Shown piece by piece: positions 47,608 to 57,604 of a DNA stretch of 64,000 nucleotides. Source of the DNA: Sphingobium sp. MI1205. GTDB taxonomy: Bacteria > Pseudomonadota > Alphaproteobacteria > Sphingomonadales > Sphingomonadaceae. How positions within the stretch are numbered: the stretch's first letter is position 1; the number at the start of each line of letters is the position of its first letter. A program made the position numbers and the translations under genes. The stretch spans positions 2,609,501 through 2,673,500 of the forward strand of contig NZ_CP005188.1 of NCBI RefSeq assembly GCF_001563285.1, in the 5' to 3' direction. The notes below the pieces were generated by a model. The model worked only from the letters and a program-made list of their open reading frames with translations, searched no databases and was not told where the DNA came from.

Positions 47608-48377
47608 CGGTAGAGGCGAGCGAGCATCACCAGCATATAGACCTGCACCACGGTGGAAACGGCCGCCGCCGCGACGCCGCCGATCAGGCGCGCGCCATCC
47701 GCCCCGGCGACAAGCCCACCGATCAGGCCGAAGATCACCTGCGCCGCCGATCCGACGATGGCGGACAGCAGTGTCAACACCAGCATGAAGCCCAGCAGCC
47801 GCCAGAAATGGCCGCGCGTCAGCGCCCAGCTGTGCCGCAGCGAGGCGACGACACCCTCTTTCCCATCAATCACGACGGGATTGAGCAGCAGCAGCCGGAC
47901 GCTGCCGAACAGCATCACGCCGCCCAGACCCACCGCCAACAGCATGGTCAGCGCCGCACCAGCAGGCTTTGCCACCATCGAGAAAGCGACGACGACGATC
48001 GCTCCGACGATAACGATGGCGAGCAGCGCGCCGAGCACAGCGGCAGCCGTGCCAAGCAGGACTGGCAGGCGCGACAGGCTGAGCCGTAGCGCTTCGCCAA
48101 CGCTGATCCCCGGCCGCAGCGCCAGCGCGAACAAGGCAAGCGAACCAAAACAGATAAGAATGACTCCGACCAGCATCGACAGCCAGAAGCTGGCCGGAAC
48201 GTCGGGCATCGCACCCTTGTCCATCGTCCACTTGGCGAGTTCGGGCGGCGTTATTTCCTGGACGATGAGGCCGGGCAACGCGACAAACAGCAAAGCAACC
48301 GGGAACAGCAGGCTGCGTTCGCGCGCGACAAAGGCAACCGCTTCTTCCCATGCCTTGCCGATCGACATAACCGTCAT
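47589..48377 (-). CDS. Hypothetical multi-pass membrane protein
   Basis: 262 residues with about six membrane helices ('LLFPVALLFVALPGLIV', 'VGVILICFGSLALFALAL', 'LLAIVIVGAIVVVAF', 'LLGFMLVLTLLSAIVG'). The pattern 'ALRPGISVGEALRLSLSRLP' and 'SLRHSWALTRGHFWRLLGF' matches the glycerophosphoryl-diester-phosphodiesterase membrane-domain-like family. No catalytic domain is present. Function unknown. Confidence 0.8.
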   Translation of the reverse strand: MTVMSIGKAWEEAVAFVARERSLLFPVALLFVALPGLIVQEITPPELAKWTMDKGAMPDVPASFWLSMLVGVILICFGSLALFALALRPGISVGEALRLSLSRLPVLLGTAAAVLGALLAIVIVGAIVVVAFSMVAKPAGAALTMLLAVGLGGVMLFGSVRLLLLNPVVIDGKEGVVASLRHSWALTRGHFWRLLGFMLVLTLLSAIVGSAAQVIFGLIGGLVAGADGARLIGGVAAAAVSTVVQVYMLVMLARLYRQAEAR

Positions 48378-48453
48378 ATCTTAGCCTTAATTCTCGTGCG
48401 GAAAATCGAGGAGGAGACTTGATCGCTCCCCTCGCCCAAGTCAAGGAAGCGCC

Positions 48454-49158
48454 ATGTCATCCTCTTCCCCTGATCCTGCCAGCGAACCGCAGATCGAATG
48501 GCGGGTGGATTCCGCGCCGGTTGAATATCCTGCGGCGCTCGCGGACATGGAGGCACGGGCGGCGGCGATCTTCGACGGCGAGATGGGGGAACGCGTCTGG
48601 CTGCTGGAGCATCCACCCCTTTATACCGCCGGGACCAGCGCCAGCCCGGCGGAACTGATTGACCCGCGATTTCCGGTGCATGAGGCAGGGCGCGGCGGGC
48701 GCTATACCTATCATGGGCCGGGCCAACGGATCGGTTATTTGAACATCGACCTGCGGGAGCGGGGCAAGGATGTGCGGAACTTCGTCCACCATCTGGAGGA
48801 CTGGATGATCGACGCGCTGGCCGATCTGGGCGTGGACGCGCGGCGGGCCGAGGGGCGGATCGGCATATGGACCGACGACCTTGACGGGCGTGAGGCAAAG
48901 ATCGGGGCGCTTGGCATCCGGGTAAGGCGCTGGGTGACGCTGCATGGCTTTTCGATCAATGTGGATCCCGACCTGTCGCATTTCGGGGGCATCGTGCCGT
49001 GCGGGCTGGCCGAATATCCAGTCACCAGCCTGGCGGCACTGGGAAAGAGCACCTCGATGGCCGCGCTCGACGCAGCGCTGAAGGCGCATTTTCCGGCTTT
49101 TCTCAGCCGATTGCGCAGCTGCCGTGCGGGGGTTGAGCAATGCGGGGCTGGTCGCTAG
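48454..49158 (+). CDS. lipB: Lipoyl(octanoyl) transferase
   Basis: 234 residues; AAGGA precedes the ATG. '[15 protein letters not shown]', the catalytic Lys in '[12 protein letters not shown]' and the catalytic Cys in '[14 protein letters not shown]' are all present. It transfers octanoate from ACP to lipoyl domains of dehydrogenase complexes. Confidence 0.96.
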   Translation: MSSSSPDPASEPQIEWRVDSAPVEYPAALADMEARAAAIFDGEMGERVWLLEHPPLYTAGTSASPAELIDPRFPVHEAGRGGRYTYHGPGQRIGYLNIDLRERGKDVRNFVHHLEDWMIDALADLGVDARRAEGRIGIWTDDLDGREAKIGALGIRVRRWVTLHGFSINVDPDLSHFGGIVPCGLAEYPVTSLAALGKSTSMAALDAALKAHFPAFLSRLRSCRAGVEQCGAGR

Positions 49159-49216
49159 GGTCTGCGCTTTCGCCGGGTGGGGGGCCGCCGGGCATGACGA
49201 TGTTTGGGAGACCCGG

Positions 49217-49510
49217 ATGCGTGGCAACGCGAGGACGATCTTTACCGCCCTGCTGCTGACGGGCTGCACCGCTTTGGCGAGCTGCGGCAAGGACGACAAG
49301 ACCAGCAACATGGTGCAGATGAAGGACATGGAAGTCGTGGACGGCACCACTACCGACGCGATGACGGACCTGGACGGCGTGCAGAGCGAAGCACCCGCCG
49401 CCGCCGCACTGCCATCTGGCGGTGGAAACAACAGCGCCGCCGCAGCGCCCAAGCCGGAGACCGCCGACAACGCGGCGCAGGGCGATATGGAAGTGCTTTC
49501 GGATCAATAG
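49217..49510 (+). CDS. Small putative lipoprotein, unknown
   Basis: 97 residues from ATG 49217. A lipoprotein-type signal 'IFTALLLTGCTALASC' offers two possible lipidated Cys. The rest is Asp/Ala/Ser-rich and low complexity, likely disordered. No domain recognised. Confidence 0.65.
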   Translation: MRGNARTIFTALLLTGCTALASCGKDDKTSNMVQMKDMEVVDGTTTDAMTDLDGVQSEAPAAAALPSGGGNNSAAAAPKPETADNAAQGDMEVLSDQ

Positions 49511-49603
49511 AAGCAGCAAGGCGTTCAGGCGCAATACAGGCGCCGCTGGCAAGGCATATCATAAGAGAAAGCCTGTCCGATCGTCGTTCAAAAAGGGGAA
49601 GTC

Positions 49604-50293
49604 ATGACATCCTGTTCCACCCTGCGCCGGATCTGTTTCGGGCTGATGCTGGTCGCTGCGCCGATGATCGCGCAACCGGCTGCCGCCCAGTTCTTCTGGT
49701 CGCCGCCTGATTTCTCCACGCCGCCGCTGACCGACGTGGAAGCCGCGACCGCGCTGGGCCTGCCGGGCGCAACTGCCGACGAAATCCGCGCGGGGCTGGT
49801 CTGGAACCTGCGGGCTGCGCTGAACGTCGCCGCGCTGCAATGCCAGTTTGAACCGACGCTGCTGTCGATCAGCAATTATAATGCGATGATCGCGCATCAT
49901 GACGCCGAACTGGACTCGGCGCAATCAGTGCTGCTGGGCTATTTCCAGCGAACCGCGGGCAAGGGCAAAGCGGGTCAGACGGCGGCGGACCAATATGGCA
50001 CCCGCATCTATTCGGGCTATTCAACGGTGCAGGCGCAGCGCGGCTTCTGTCAGGCGGCGGCACTGGTCGGGCGGCAGGCGATCTTCGCCAATCGCGGGGC
50101 ACTGAATGAAGTGGCGCGCACCGGGCTAGGCTCTATCAAGAAGTCGCTGGTGCTTGCGGGCGAGCAATTTTACGGCGATCCGGGCCGGGGCTATTCGCTG
50201 ACGCTGCCTTCCTTCGACAAGAAATGCTGGAAGAAGGACAAGCTCCGGCCGAATTGCCAGATTGCCTATAACCGGCAGGTTGGCGCTCAATAG
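49604..50293 (+). CDS. Secreted protein of unknown function
   Basis: 229 residues. N-terminal signal 'RICFGLMLVAAPMIAQPAAA' with cleavage near AAAQ, so it is periplasmic or exported. Four cysteines in the mature part ('LQCQFEP', 'RGFCQAA', 'KCWKKD', 'PNCQIAY') could form two disulfides. I do not recognise the family by name. Confidence 0.75.
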   Translation: MTSCSTLRRICFGLMLVAAPMIAQPAAAQFFWSPPDFSTPPLTDVEAATALGLPGATADEIRAGLVWNLRAALNVAALQCQFEPTLLSISNYNAMIAHHDAELDSAQSVLLGYFQRTAGKGKAGQTAADQYGTRIYSGYSTVQAQRGFCQAAALVGRQAIFANRGALNEVARTGLGSIKKSLVLAGEQFYGDPGRGYSLTLPSFDKKCWKKDKLRPNCQIAYNRQVGAQ

Positions 50294-50300
50294 CCTTCAT

Positions 50301-50337
50301 CCGCCGCCGTCTGCGTCAGTGTGGTAGACGGCGGCGG
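50301..50337. terminator. Convergent hairpin between the secreted-protein gene and queE
   Basis: A perfect 12-bp stem CCGCCGCCGTCT / AGACGGCGGCGG with a 13-base loop lies between two convergent genes. There is no T-run on either side, but strong hairpins of this kind commonly end convergent transcripts. Confidence 0.6.
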
Positions 50338-50356
50338 GAAGAAACTGAGGCTGAGG

Positions 50357-51004
50357 TTAGCGCAGCCCGAGATATTTGTGCGATTGAAGGCTCAAGCGCC
50401 AGCGGGGCCGGGCCATCACCAGATCTATCGCGGCCTGCATGTTTGCGACAGCATTCGGATCGTCGAGGGGCTGGATCAGCAGATGATCGAAGGCCCAGCC
50501 CTCCATGCCCGTCACATCGGCAAGGCTGTGACCGATTCCCGGCTGCGGCCAGACCAGCTTCAACTCATTGCCGCTGCGCTGCACGACCTCGCTGCCCGCC
50601 TTGGGGCTGATGCAGACCCAATCGATTCCGGGATGGGCGGCGATCGTACCGTTGCTTTCCATCGCGATCCTGAAACCCCGCGCATGCAATGCGTCGATCA
50701 GGGGTTCGTCGATCTGCAGCATCGGTTCGCCGCCAGTCAGAACGATGTAGCGCTCCTCTTCCCCCTCGCCCCAGAAAGCGAGCGCGGCATCCGCCAGCGA
50801 TGCGGCATCGGCGAACTTGCCGCCGCCATCGCCATCGGTGCCGACGAAATCGGTATCGCAAAACTGGCAGACGGCCTTGCGCCGGTCTTCTTCGCGGCCG
50901 GTCCACAGATTGCATCCGGCAAAGCGCAGGAACACCGCGCGGCGGCCGCTATGCACCCCTTCCCCCTGGAGCGTCAGGAACATTTCCTTGACGGCGTAGG
51001 TCAT
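50357..51004 (-). CDS. queE: 7-carboxy-7-deazaguanine synthase
   Basis: 215 residues from ATG 51004. Radical SAM enzyme of queuosine synthesis: 'KEMFLTLQGEGVHSGR', then cysteines 'FAGCNLW' and 'VCQFCDTDFVG' in a C-x14-C-x2-C pattern, the variant known for QueE instead of C-x3-C-x2-C. 'LTGGEPMLQID' binds SAM. It is 10 bases downstream of queC. Confidence 0.95.
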   Translation of the reverse strand: MTYAVKEMFLTLQGEGVHSGRRAVFLRFAGCNLWTGREEDRRKAVCQFCDTDFVGTDGDGGGKFADAASLADAALAFWGEGEEERYIVLTGGEPMLQIDEPLIDALHARGFRIAMESNGTIAAHPGIDWVCISPKAGSEVVQRSGNELKLVWPQPGIGHSLADVTGMEGWAFDHLLIQPLDDPNAVANMQAAIDLVMARPRWRLSLQSHKYLGLR

Positions 51005-51014
51005 CCGCCTATCC

Positions 51015-51707
51015 CTAGGGCTTTGCCGCGTAGCGGGTGGGATCGGGCAGGCCAGCCTCTTCAAATCCCTTGGAGCGCAAGCGGCAACTGTCGCACAGCC
51101 CGCAATGCAGGTCGCCGGGGGCGGGATCGTAGCAGGACCAGCTCATCCCCGCGTCAAGGCCCAGGCGATGCGCCTCACGGACAATGTCGGCCTTGCTCAT
51201 ATTCTGGAGCGGCGCATTGATGCGGAGCGGGTGGCCTTCGACGCCAGCCTTGGTCGCAAGTGCGGCCATCTTCTGAAACGCGTCAATAAATTCGGGACGG
51301 CAGTCGGGATAGCCCGAATAATCCAGTGCATTGACGCCAATGAACACATCGTTGGCCCCCGATACTTCGGCAAGGCCCAGCGTCAGCGACAGGAAAATCG
51401 TGTTGCGCGCAGGCACATAGGTGATGGGAATACCCCGTCCCACGCCGCCCTTGGGCACCGACATGTCCGCCGTCAGCGCCGATCCGCCAAATGCGGTGAG
51501 ATCCAGCGGCAGGATGATATGGCGCAATGCACCCAGCGCAGACGCCACGCGCGCAGCTGCCCCCAATTCGATCCGATGCCGCTGATTATAGTCGATTGTC
51601 AGCGCGAAAATGCGATAGCCCGCTTCCCGCGCGAGTCCGCCCGCGACCATCGAATCGAGGCCGCCCGACAGCAGGACGACGGCGAATTTCCCATTATTGG
51701 CAGCCAT
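51015..51707 (-). CDS. queC: 7-cyano-7-deazaguanine synthase
   Basis: 230 residues from ATG 51707. PP-loop '[19 protein letters not shown]' for ATP pyrophosphate, and C-terminal zinc ligands '[20 protein letters not shown]'. It makes preQ0 from the QueE product. I looked for a preQ1 riboswitch upstream and did not find one. Confidence 0.95.
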   Translation of the reverse strand: MAANNGKFAVVLLSGGLDSMVAGGLAREAGYRIFALTIDYNQRHRIELGAAARVASALGALRHIILPLDLTAFGGSALTADMSVPKGGVGRGIPITYVPARNTIFLSLTLGLAEVSGANDVFIGVNALDYSGYPDCRPEFIDAFQKMAALATKAGVEGHPLRINAPLQNMSKADIVREAHRLGLDAGMSWSCYDPAPGDLHCGLCDSCRLRSKGFEEAGLPDPTRYAAKP

Positions 51708-51752
51708 GATTCCCGCGCTACCGCCCCGACCGGCTTGACGCAAGGGACGCGG

Positions 51753-52163
51753 TCAACGACAGGCGCCGACCCGCCGCCCTTCCAAACTGAAAGAGAAGGG
51801 CGCGCCATCGGCTATGCCCTGCGACTGGATCTGCACAAGACGCGGGGTTTCAATCCGCAAATCGGTGCGTCCGCCGCCTGCGCCTGCACAATCATAGCTG
51901 ACGATCAGCCGCTTTGCGGCTTCATCGACGGTCAGGCTTTTGCAGCTGTTGCGGGCATGGCGCAGCTGGATGAACTGGCGCAGATCGGCGAGGCATATTC
52001 TGCGAAGATCGCCCTTTTCTCCCGCTTCCGGTCGTGCGCGCAGTTCCCACTCCCCCGGTTCAAGCCCGCGAAGCGGCAGTGGCGGCAGCGCACGCGAAAC
52101 GGCCGGCAATGCGGCGATAAGCATGGCAAAAGCCGCGCCAAAGGCGTGCCGACCTGTCTTCAT
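51753..52163 (-). CDS. DUF3617-like periplasmic protein
   Basis: 136 residues from ATG 52163 (further in-frame ATGs at 52184 and 52199). Signal-like N-terminus 'AFGAAFAMLIAALPAVSRA', then 'LEPGEWELRARPE' and three cysteines, the pattern of small DUF3617-type proteins. Function unknown. Confidence 0.65.
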   Translation of the reverse strand: MKTGRHAFGAAFAMLIAALPAVSRALPPLPLRGLEPGEWELRARPEAGEKGDLRRICLADLRQFIQLRHARNSCKSLTVDEAAKRLIVSYDCAGAGGGRTDLRIETPRLVQIQSQGIADGAPFSFSLEGRRVGACR

Positions 52164-52316
52164 TCGATAGCCCCCGTCTTTCATCGCGAACTCCGTCACC
52201 GGATTGCCGCGCGCATGAACGCGTGACCGCCTTCATGCGCCTCAATTGCGGCCATTTGATGCGTCAGCCCCCGCTGGACGCTTCAAAATCCGTTCCGATA
52301 TCGCAACAGATTGGTG

Positions 52317-53237
52317 TCAGCCCTGTACGAAACTGTCCAGCGAAACCGGAAAGAGGCGCGAGCAAAAGGCGCAATCGACGCCGATGACACCCTGATCATC
52401 CGCCATCTCCGCGCGTTCTTCCGCCGGGAAACGGCCAATGACGCTGCGGATATGGGCAAGGTCGCAACGGCAACCCTTGACCAGATCGACGGGCTCGGTG
52501 ACCCGAACCACCTCTTCCTCATGGAACAGACGCCATACGATATCGGTCAGCGGCAGCGCCGCGGCGGTCAGCTCCTCATCCTTCAGCGTCGTCGCCAGCG
52601 CCTGCACATGTTCCCATTCGGGATGGTCATGCCGGGTGTGCAGCCGTTCACGGCCCACTTCCCCTTCGGGCAAATGCTGGAGCAGCATGCCGGCGGCGAA
52701 ACAGCCCTGCCCCGCTTCGTGGCGGACGGCGATCTGGACGACGCTGGGGATCTGTTCGGACTGGAAGAAATAATGCTCCGCCGCCTTGGCGAGCGATTCG
52801 CCGTCCAGCGGCACGATGCCCTGATAGCGTTCCCCGGTCACCGCCTGGTCGAAGGTGATGGCGAGATAGCCCTTGCCGAACAAGCCGAACAGCGTCGGAT
52901 CGGGGCCAAGCTCCGCCAGCCGGTCTGCATCGAACTTGGCATAGCCGCGCACTTCGCCGCCCTTGTAATCGGCGACCAGCAGGCTGACGACGCCATTTTC
53001 CGTCTGCGCCTGAAGCGTCAGCTGCCCATCCACATCCTTGAGCGTCGAGCCAAGCAACGCGGCAAGCACGAGCGCCGAGGCGAGCAGCCGCTCGATCGGC
53101 GGCGGATAGCTGTGCGCGGCCAGAACATCGTCGAGCACGGGCCCAAGGCGAAGGACGCGCCCACGCGCGTTGCGCGATGGGATGGTGAAGCCCAGGGCCT
53201 GATCGATATGAGCGGAAGAATTCAAGTCAGGCTCCAT
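52317..53237 (-). CDS. hslO: Redox-regulated chaperone Hsp33
   Basis: 306 residues. The C-terminal zinc/redox switch is present as 'VKGCRCDLAHI' and 'VDCAFCSRLF' (C-x-C and C-x2-C). The N-terminal domain 'GRVLRLGPVLDDVLAAH' matches. Oxidation releases zinc and activates holdase function. Confidence 0.95.
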   Translation of the reverse strand: MEPDLNSSAHIDQALGFTIPSRNARGRVLRLGPVLDDVLAAHSYPPPIERLLASALVLAALLGSTLKDVDGQLTLQAQTENGVVSLLVADYKGGEVRGYAKFDADRLAELGPDPTLFGLFGKGYLAITFDQAVTGERYQGIVPLDGESLAKAAEHYFFQSEQIPSVVQIAVRHEAGQGCFAAGMLLQHLPEGEVGRERLHTRHDHPEWEHVQALATTLKDEELTAAALPLTDIVWRLFHEEEVVRVTEPVDLVKGCRCDLAHIRSVIGRFPAEERAEMADDQGVIGVDCAFCSRLFPVSLDSFVQG

Positions 53238-53368
53238 GCAACCCGCTGGGCGGGCAGGTCAAAATCCACTGGGCGGGGCCGGACAGCCATGCAAACCGTC
53301 ATGCAGGATGAGGCAGCCCTTTGTCATTCACGCCGATCCGCCCTTAGATAGGACAGCTCGCCCCAAAC

Positions 53369-54298
53369 TCAACCAAGGCGCCCGGCGGCCCAGAGCAGAA
53401 CCGACTTTTGCGCATGAATGCGGTTTTCCGCCTCATCCCAGATCAGCGATTGCGGACCATCGATCACTTCAGGCACCACTTCCTCGCCCCGATGGGCGGG
53501 CAGGCAATGCAGGAACTTCGCGCTGGGCTTCGCCTTGGCCATCAGGTCGACGGTCACCTGATAGGGCATCATCGCCTTCAGCTTTTCGTCGGCATGCGCC
53601 TGCCCCATGGAAATCCAGGTGTCGGTGACGACGGCATCGACCCCAGAGACCGCCGCGACCGGATCGCGGGTAAGCGTGATGCCGGCCCCCAGCGCCCGCG
53701 CTTCCTGAATGAAGGCGTGATCGGGCTCATAGCCCTCCGGCACGGCGACCCGGACGTCGAACTTGAACAGGCCCGCGGCCTCGATGATCGAATGAAGCAC
53801 ATTGTTGCCGTCGCCCAGCCATGCCCACTGGCTTCCCGGCAGCGCCAGGCCATGTTCCACCACTGTCAGCAGGTCGGCGACGATCTGGCAGGGATGCGAC
53901 AGGTCGGTCAGGCCGTTGATGACCGGCACGGTCGCATGGCGCGCCATTTCCTCGATCTTCGCATGGTCGTCGGTGCGGATCATGATCATGTCGCACATGC
54001 GGCTCAACACGCGCGCGGTGTCCTCCACCGTCTCGCCCCGGCCAAGCTGACTGGTCGCACCGTCCAGGATCAGCGACGTGCCGCCCAGCTGGCGGATCGC
54101 CATGTCGAAACTGACGCGGGTGCGGGTCGAATTCTTCTCGAAAATCATCGCCAGCGTGTGGCCTGCGAGCGGCGCGTCGGCATCGGCCTGTCCCTTGGGC
54201 AGGCTCTTGCGCGCGGCCTTCCGGTCGATGGCGTCGCTGATCATCGTGGCGAGCGCATCTCCGCCAGCGTCGGAAAGATTGAGGAAATGTCTGGTCAT
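53369..54298 (-). CDS. argF: Ornithine carbamoyltransferase
   Basis: 309 residues from ATG 54298. Carbamoyl-phosphate loop '[15 protein letters not shown]', '[15 protein letters not shown]' and '[13 protein letters not shown]'. It forms citrulline. It follows argD, with a strong inverted repeat between them. Confidence 0.97.
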   Translation of the reverse strand: MTRHFLNLSDAGGDALATMISDAIDRKAARKSLPKGQADADAPLAGHTLAMIFEKNSTRTRVSFDMAIRQLGGTSLILDGATSQLGRGETVEDTARVLSRMCDMIMIRTDDHAKIEEMARHATVPVINGLTDLSHPCQIVADLLTVVEHGLALPGSQWAWLGDGNNVLHSIIEAAGLFKFDVRVAVPEGYEPDHAFIQEARALGAGITLTRDPVAAVSGVDAVVTDTWISMGQAHADEKLKAMMPYQVTVDLMAKAKPSAKFLHCLPAHRGEEVVPEVIDGPQSLIWDEAENRIHAQKSVLLWAAGRLG

Positions 54299-54318
54299 AA
54301 TAGCCTCTTTCTCCCTGT

Positions 54319-54342
54319 CTCCGTTCGCGAACGCGAACGGAG
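54319..54342. repeat. Near-perfect palindrome between argD and argF
   Basis: Arms CTCCGTTCGCG (54319-54329) and CGCGAACGGAG (54332-54342) around AA. It lies inside the argD-argF operon and may be a REP-like unit, a transcript-stabilising hairpin or an attenuating hairpin. Confidence 0.75.
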
Positions 54343-54356
54343 GGGAGTTACTGATG

Positions 54357-55544
54357 TCAGGCTGCCTCGGCAAAACTCCGCGCACCGGTCGACAGCTTTT
54401 CGATACATTCGGCGACATGGCTTTCGTCGATGACGAGCGGCGGCAGGATGCGCACGACATTCTGCCCAGCCCCCACCGTGAGCAGCCCGTGCTCGTCGCG
54501 CAGATGCGCCACGAACTCGCGCGAATCGGCGCCGTCCTTGAGCTTCACGCCCAGCATCAGGCCCATTCCGCGCACATCCTCGAAAATATCGTGGTTGGGG
54601 ATCAGTTGCTCCAAAGCCGAACGCAGGCGCGCGCCAATGCTGTTCACATGGTCGAGGAAACCGTCACCCAGCACTTCGTCCAGCACAGCCATGCCCACCG
54701 CCATGGCGAGCGGGTTGCCGCCATAGGTCGATCCATGGGTGCCGAACACCATGCCCTTGGCCGCTTCCTCGGTCGCAAGGCATGCGCCCAGCGGGAAGCC
54801 AGCGCCGATGCCCTTGGCCACCGCCATGATGTCGGGCTTCAGGCCATATTGCTCATGGGCGAAAAAGGTGCCGGTACGGGCATAACCGCACTGCACTTCA
54901 TCCAGGATCAGCAGCATGCCCTTCTCGTCGCACAGCTTGCGCAGCCCGGCGAGAAACGCCTGCGTCGCTGGCGTCACGCCGCCTTCGCCCTGCACCGTTT
55001 CAACGAGAAAACCGGCGCTGTTCTCATCGATCGCGGCGGTCGCCGCCTCCAGGTCGTTGAACGGCACCACGGCAAAGCCGGGCAGTAGCGGTTCGAAGCC
55101 ATCGCGCATCTTGGGCTGGCTGGTGGCCGAGATGGTCCCCAGCGTCCGGCCGTGGAAGGCATTGTCGAAGCTGATGATCTTGTGCCGGTGCGCTTCACCA
55201 TTGGCATAATGGTAACGGCGCGCAGTCTTGATCGCGCATTCGACCGCCTCCGCGCCCGAATTGGTGAAGAAGACCGTGTCGGCAAACGTCGCATCGACCA
55301 GACGCTGCGCAAATTTTTCCCCCAGCGGCATGCCGTAGAGGTTCGACGTATGCATCAGCGTCGCGGCCTGATCGGCAATCGCCTTCACCAGGCGGGGATG
55401 GCCATGGCCGAGCAGATTGACCGCGATGCCGCTGGCGAAGTCGAGATAGCGTTCCCCGCGCTCGCCGATCAGATAGCAGCCCTCGCCTCGGACCGGGCGG
55501 ACATCGCACCGGGGGTAAACGGGCATGAGCGGCGTAATCGACAT
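54357..55544 (-). CDS. argD: Acetylornithine aminotransferase
   Basis: 395 residues from ATG 55544. PLP enzyme: '[17 protein letters not shown]', '[19 protein letters not shown]', and the PLP-binding Lys in '[18 protein letters not shown]'. It supplies acetylornithine to arginine synthesis and may also act on succinyl-diaminopimelate. Confidence 0.95.
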   Translation of the reverse strand: MSITPLMPVYPRCDVRPVRGEGCYLIGERGERYLDFASGIAVNLLGHGHPRLVKAIADQAATLMHTSNLYGMPLGEKFAQRLVDATFADTVFFTNSGAEAVECAIKTARRYHYANGEAHRHKIISFDNAFHGRTLGTISATSQPKMRDGFEPLLPGFAVVPFNDLEAATAAIDENSAGFLVETVQGEGGVTPATQAFLAGLRKLCDEKGMLLILDEVQCGYARTGTFFAHEQYGLKPDIMAVAKGIGAGFPLGACLATEEAAKGMVFGTHGSTYGGNPLAMAVGMAVLDEVLGDGFLDHVNSIGARLRSALEQLIPNHDIFEDVRGMGLMLGVKLKDGADSREFVAHLRDEHGLLTVGAGQNVVRILPPLVIDESHVAECIEKLSTGARSFAEAA

Positions 55545-55593
55545 GGAGGCCCTCCCTTCGCTGGGCTGATGAAAAAGTCGCAAAACGCAAAAA

Positions 55594-55614
55594 GGCGGCC
55601 CCCGCCGGGCCGCC
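55594..55614 (-). terminator. Intrinsic terminator after fliS
   Basis: Stem GGCGGCCC / GGGCCGCC with loop CCGCC; on the minus strand it is followed by TTTTTGCGTTTTG. It lies 80 bases after the fliS stop and ends the flagellar transcript before argD; read the other way it has a shorter T-run. Confidence 0.85.
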
Positions 55615-55693
55615 CTTTGCGAGCACCGCCTATACTAGCGCCACCGGAGCGGTGCAAGTGTGCTGAAAGCCTCTATGCCGCCGGGCCTATTGC

Positions 55694-56089
55694 TCAGGCG
55701 ATCTGGTTCCAGGCGTCGGCGATCTCAGCGATGATGTCGCGGGCCTGTTCGGCGTGCTCGGGCGAGCGCTCCTTGGCGCTCAACAGCAGCAGGCGGCGCG
55801 CCTCGCGGTAGATCTGGGCAAGGCCAGTGGCGATGTCGCCGCCATTGTCGAAGTCCAGGCTGGATTCGAGCGCGATCAGGATCGACATGGCCCGGGCCTG
55901 CTTGTCCGAAACCTTCAGCCGGTCGTTGTTCCGTTCAGCAAGCGCAGTCGCTTCCAAAGCAATCAGCAGTTCATCGAACAGCACCTTCACCAGGGCGTGG
56001 GGCGTTGCGCCTTCGATCCGGCTGCCCGAATGCACGGCCGCATACCGCCGCGCCGCATTGGTGCCCACATAGCCTTGAGAATAGAACAT
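55694..56089 (-). CDS. fliS: Flagellar chaperone FliS
   Basis: 131 residues. 'YSQGYVGTNAARRYAA' contains the family's N-terminal Tyr motif; 'HALVKVLFDELLIALEATAL' and 'RAMSILIALESSLDFDNGGD' are the helical core. It binds flagellin and prevents its early assembly in the cytoplasm. It follows fliD by 18 bases. Confidence 0.94.
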   Translation of the reverse strand: MFYSQGYVGTNAARRYAAVHSGSRIEGATPHALVKVLFDELLIALEATALAERNNDRLKVSDKQARAMSILIALESSLDFDNGGDIATGLAQIYREARRLLLLSAKERSPEHAEQARDIIAEIADAWNQIA

Positions 56090-56107
56090 CTTGTATGACC
56101 CCTGTTA

Positions 56108-57514
56108 TCAATCGTCGCTTTTGGTCCACATGGCGACCTGCTGCTCAAGATAGCTTTGCGTTGCCTTGAGCGCCGACAGCCTTGTTTCCATCGCGGTGTA
56201 AACCTTCGAAAGCTGCGCCTGGTAATCGGTCATCTGGTCGTTCAGCTTTTCAAGCTGCTCGGCCAGATCCTCGCCCAGCTGTTCATATTTGGCCTTGGCC
56301 ATGGCCAGCGGCCCGTCATTCTGCTCGATCCTGTCGCGTACGCCGTCCATCAGCCCGGCAAGGCCCGGCGTGGTTTCCGACTTGACCGCCGGATTGAGCA
56401 TCTGGGTGATGCCTTTGGCATCGGCGGCAAGCGCCTTGTCGAGCGCCTCCGTGTCGAGTTTCAGCGTGCCGTCGCGATTGGTGCTGACGCCGATCGAGGA
56501 CAGCGTCGTATATGTACCGCTGGTGGCCAGGACCGTCGATGTCATCTGCGACAATTGCCGCTTCATGTCGCGAATGGACGAATCGCCGTTCAGCACGCCC
56601 GCGCCGGACGATCCCGCGCTGGCCTGCGACGCCGTATTCAGGGCCTTCATCAGCGTATTATAGGCATCGACGAACTCGACCATCAGGTCGCGCATCGATG
56701 TGGTCGGCTCGGTGGACGCCAGCGTGACGGCCGTGCCGGGCGCGGCCTTGTTGAGGTCGATACGCAGATTGGCGATGGCGGTGTCGATGGTGTTGCTGGA
56801 ATAATGCTGTTCGACGCCGTCCAGCAGGATGATCGAATCCTTCGCCTCGACCTGTCGCGTCATGCCGCCCGCCGCGCCATCCCAGGTAAAGGCCGCGAGC
56901 GACGCGTCGCCGGAAACCTGGGTGAAGGTGAAGCTGTTGGCCGCGCCCGTTTCGCCCTTCATGACGAGGCGCGTACCCTGATTGTCGGTGATTACGCTTG
57001 CGGTGACGCCGGTCCCTTGCGCGTTGATCGCGGCGGCGAGATCGGCATAGCTGGTGTTGGGCGCAGTCAGCGTCACCGTGACCGGCGCGCCGGTTCCGAT
57101 CTTCAGCTCAAAGCTGCCTGCGCCAACCGGACTGGCGGCCGTCGCGCCAGCCTCTGCCGCCGAGGAAATGGTCTGCGCCGAGGCAAGCTGCTGCACCTCA
57201 AGCTGCGCGGGCAGCTTGGGCACGCCGCCCGGCAGCAGGCTGACGGCGGCGATGCTGGGATCGTTGGAGGCCGGCGAGCCTGCAAAGCCCGTCCCTGCGA
57301 GCAGGCTGTTCAGCGCATCGGCAAAGGTATTGAGCGAACTGGAGGCCGACGCCAGCGCGGAAATCTTGGCGTTGTTGGTGCTCTGCCGGTCGGTGATGGC
57401 CTTTTGCTTCGGGTCGCGCGCGGCGCTCACAAGGCTGGTGACCAAAGCGCCGGTGTCGATTCCCGAACCGATGCCGAGGGCCGTCGCAATGCTGCTGCTT
57501 ACCGAGGTCATCAT
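56108..57514 (-). CDS. fliD: Flagellar filament cap protein FliD
   Basis: 468 residues; AAAGGA precedes two adjacent ATG codons (57514, 57511). 'LGIGSGIDTGALVTSLVSA' is the FliD N-terminus; the C-terminal coiled coil is 'MAKAKYEQLGEDLAEQLEKL' onward. It caps the growing filament. Confidence 0.94.
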   Translation of the reverse strand: MMTSVSSSIATALGIGSGIDTGALVTSLVSAARDPKQKAITDRQSTNNAKISALASASSSLNTFADALNSLLAGTGFAGSPASNDPSIAAVSLLPGGVPKLPAQLEVQQLASAQTISSAAEAGATAASPVGAGSFELKIGTGAPVTVTLTAPNTSYADLAAAINAQGTGVTASVITDNQGTRLVMKGETGAANSFTFTQVSGDASLAAFTWDGAAGGMTRQVEAKDSIILLDGVEQHYSSNTIDTAIANLRIDLNKAAPGTAVTLASTEPTTSMRDLMVEFVDAYNTLMKALNTASQASAGSSGAGVLNGDSSIRDMKRQLSQMTSTVLATSGTYTTLSSIGVSTNRDGTLKLDTEALDKALAADAKGITQMLNPAVKSETTPGLAGLMDGVRDRIEQNDGPLAMAKAKYEQLGEDLAEQLEKLNDQMTDYQAQLSKVYTAMETRLSALKATQSYLEQQVAMWTKSDD

Positions 57515-57604
57515 CCGTCCTTTCGAAAGTGAGAACGGCTCTAGGACGAAGACCTTTAGGAATGATTTTCGTGGTTAAGAAAGATGGCGAGCCGCCGACC
57601 TGTC

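Noticed and set aside
51708..51752. preQ1 riboswitch before queC
   Set aside because: The leader lacks the C-rich/A-rich aptamer core, and the gap is too short and G+C-rich.
52311..53351. A 346-codon + strand open frame
   Set aside because: It is antisense to hslO, which carries the zinc cysteines.
56156..57532. A 458-codon + strand open frame
   Set aside because: It is entirely antisense to fliD; Arg/Gly-rich with no domain.
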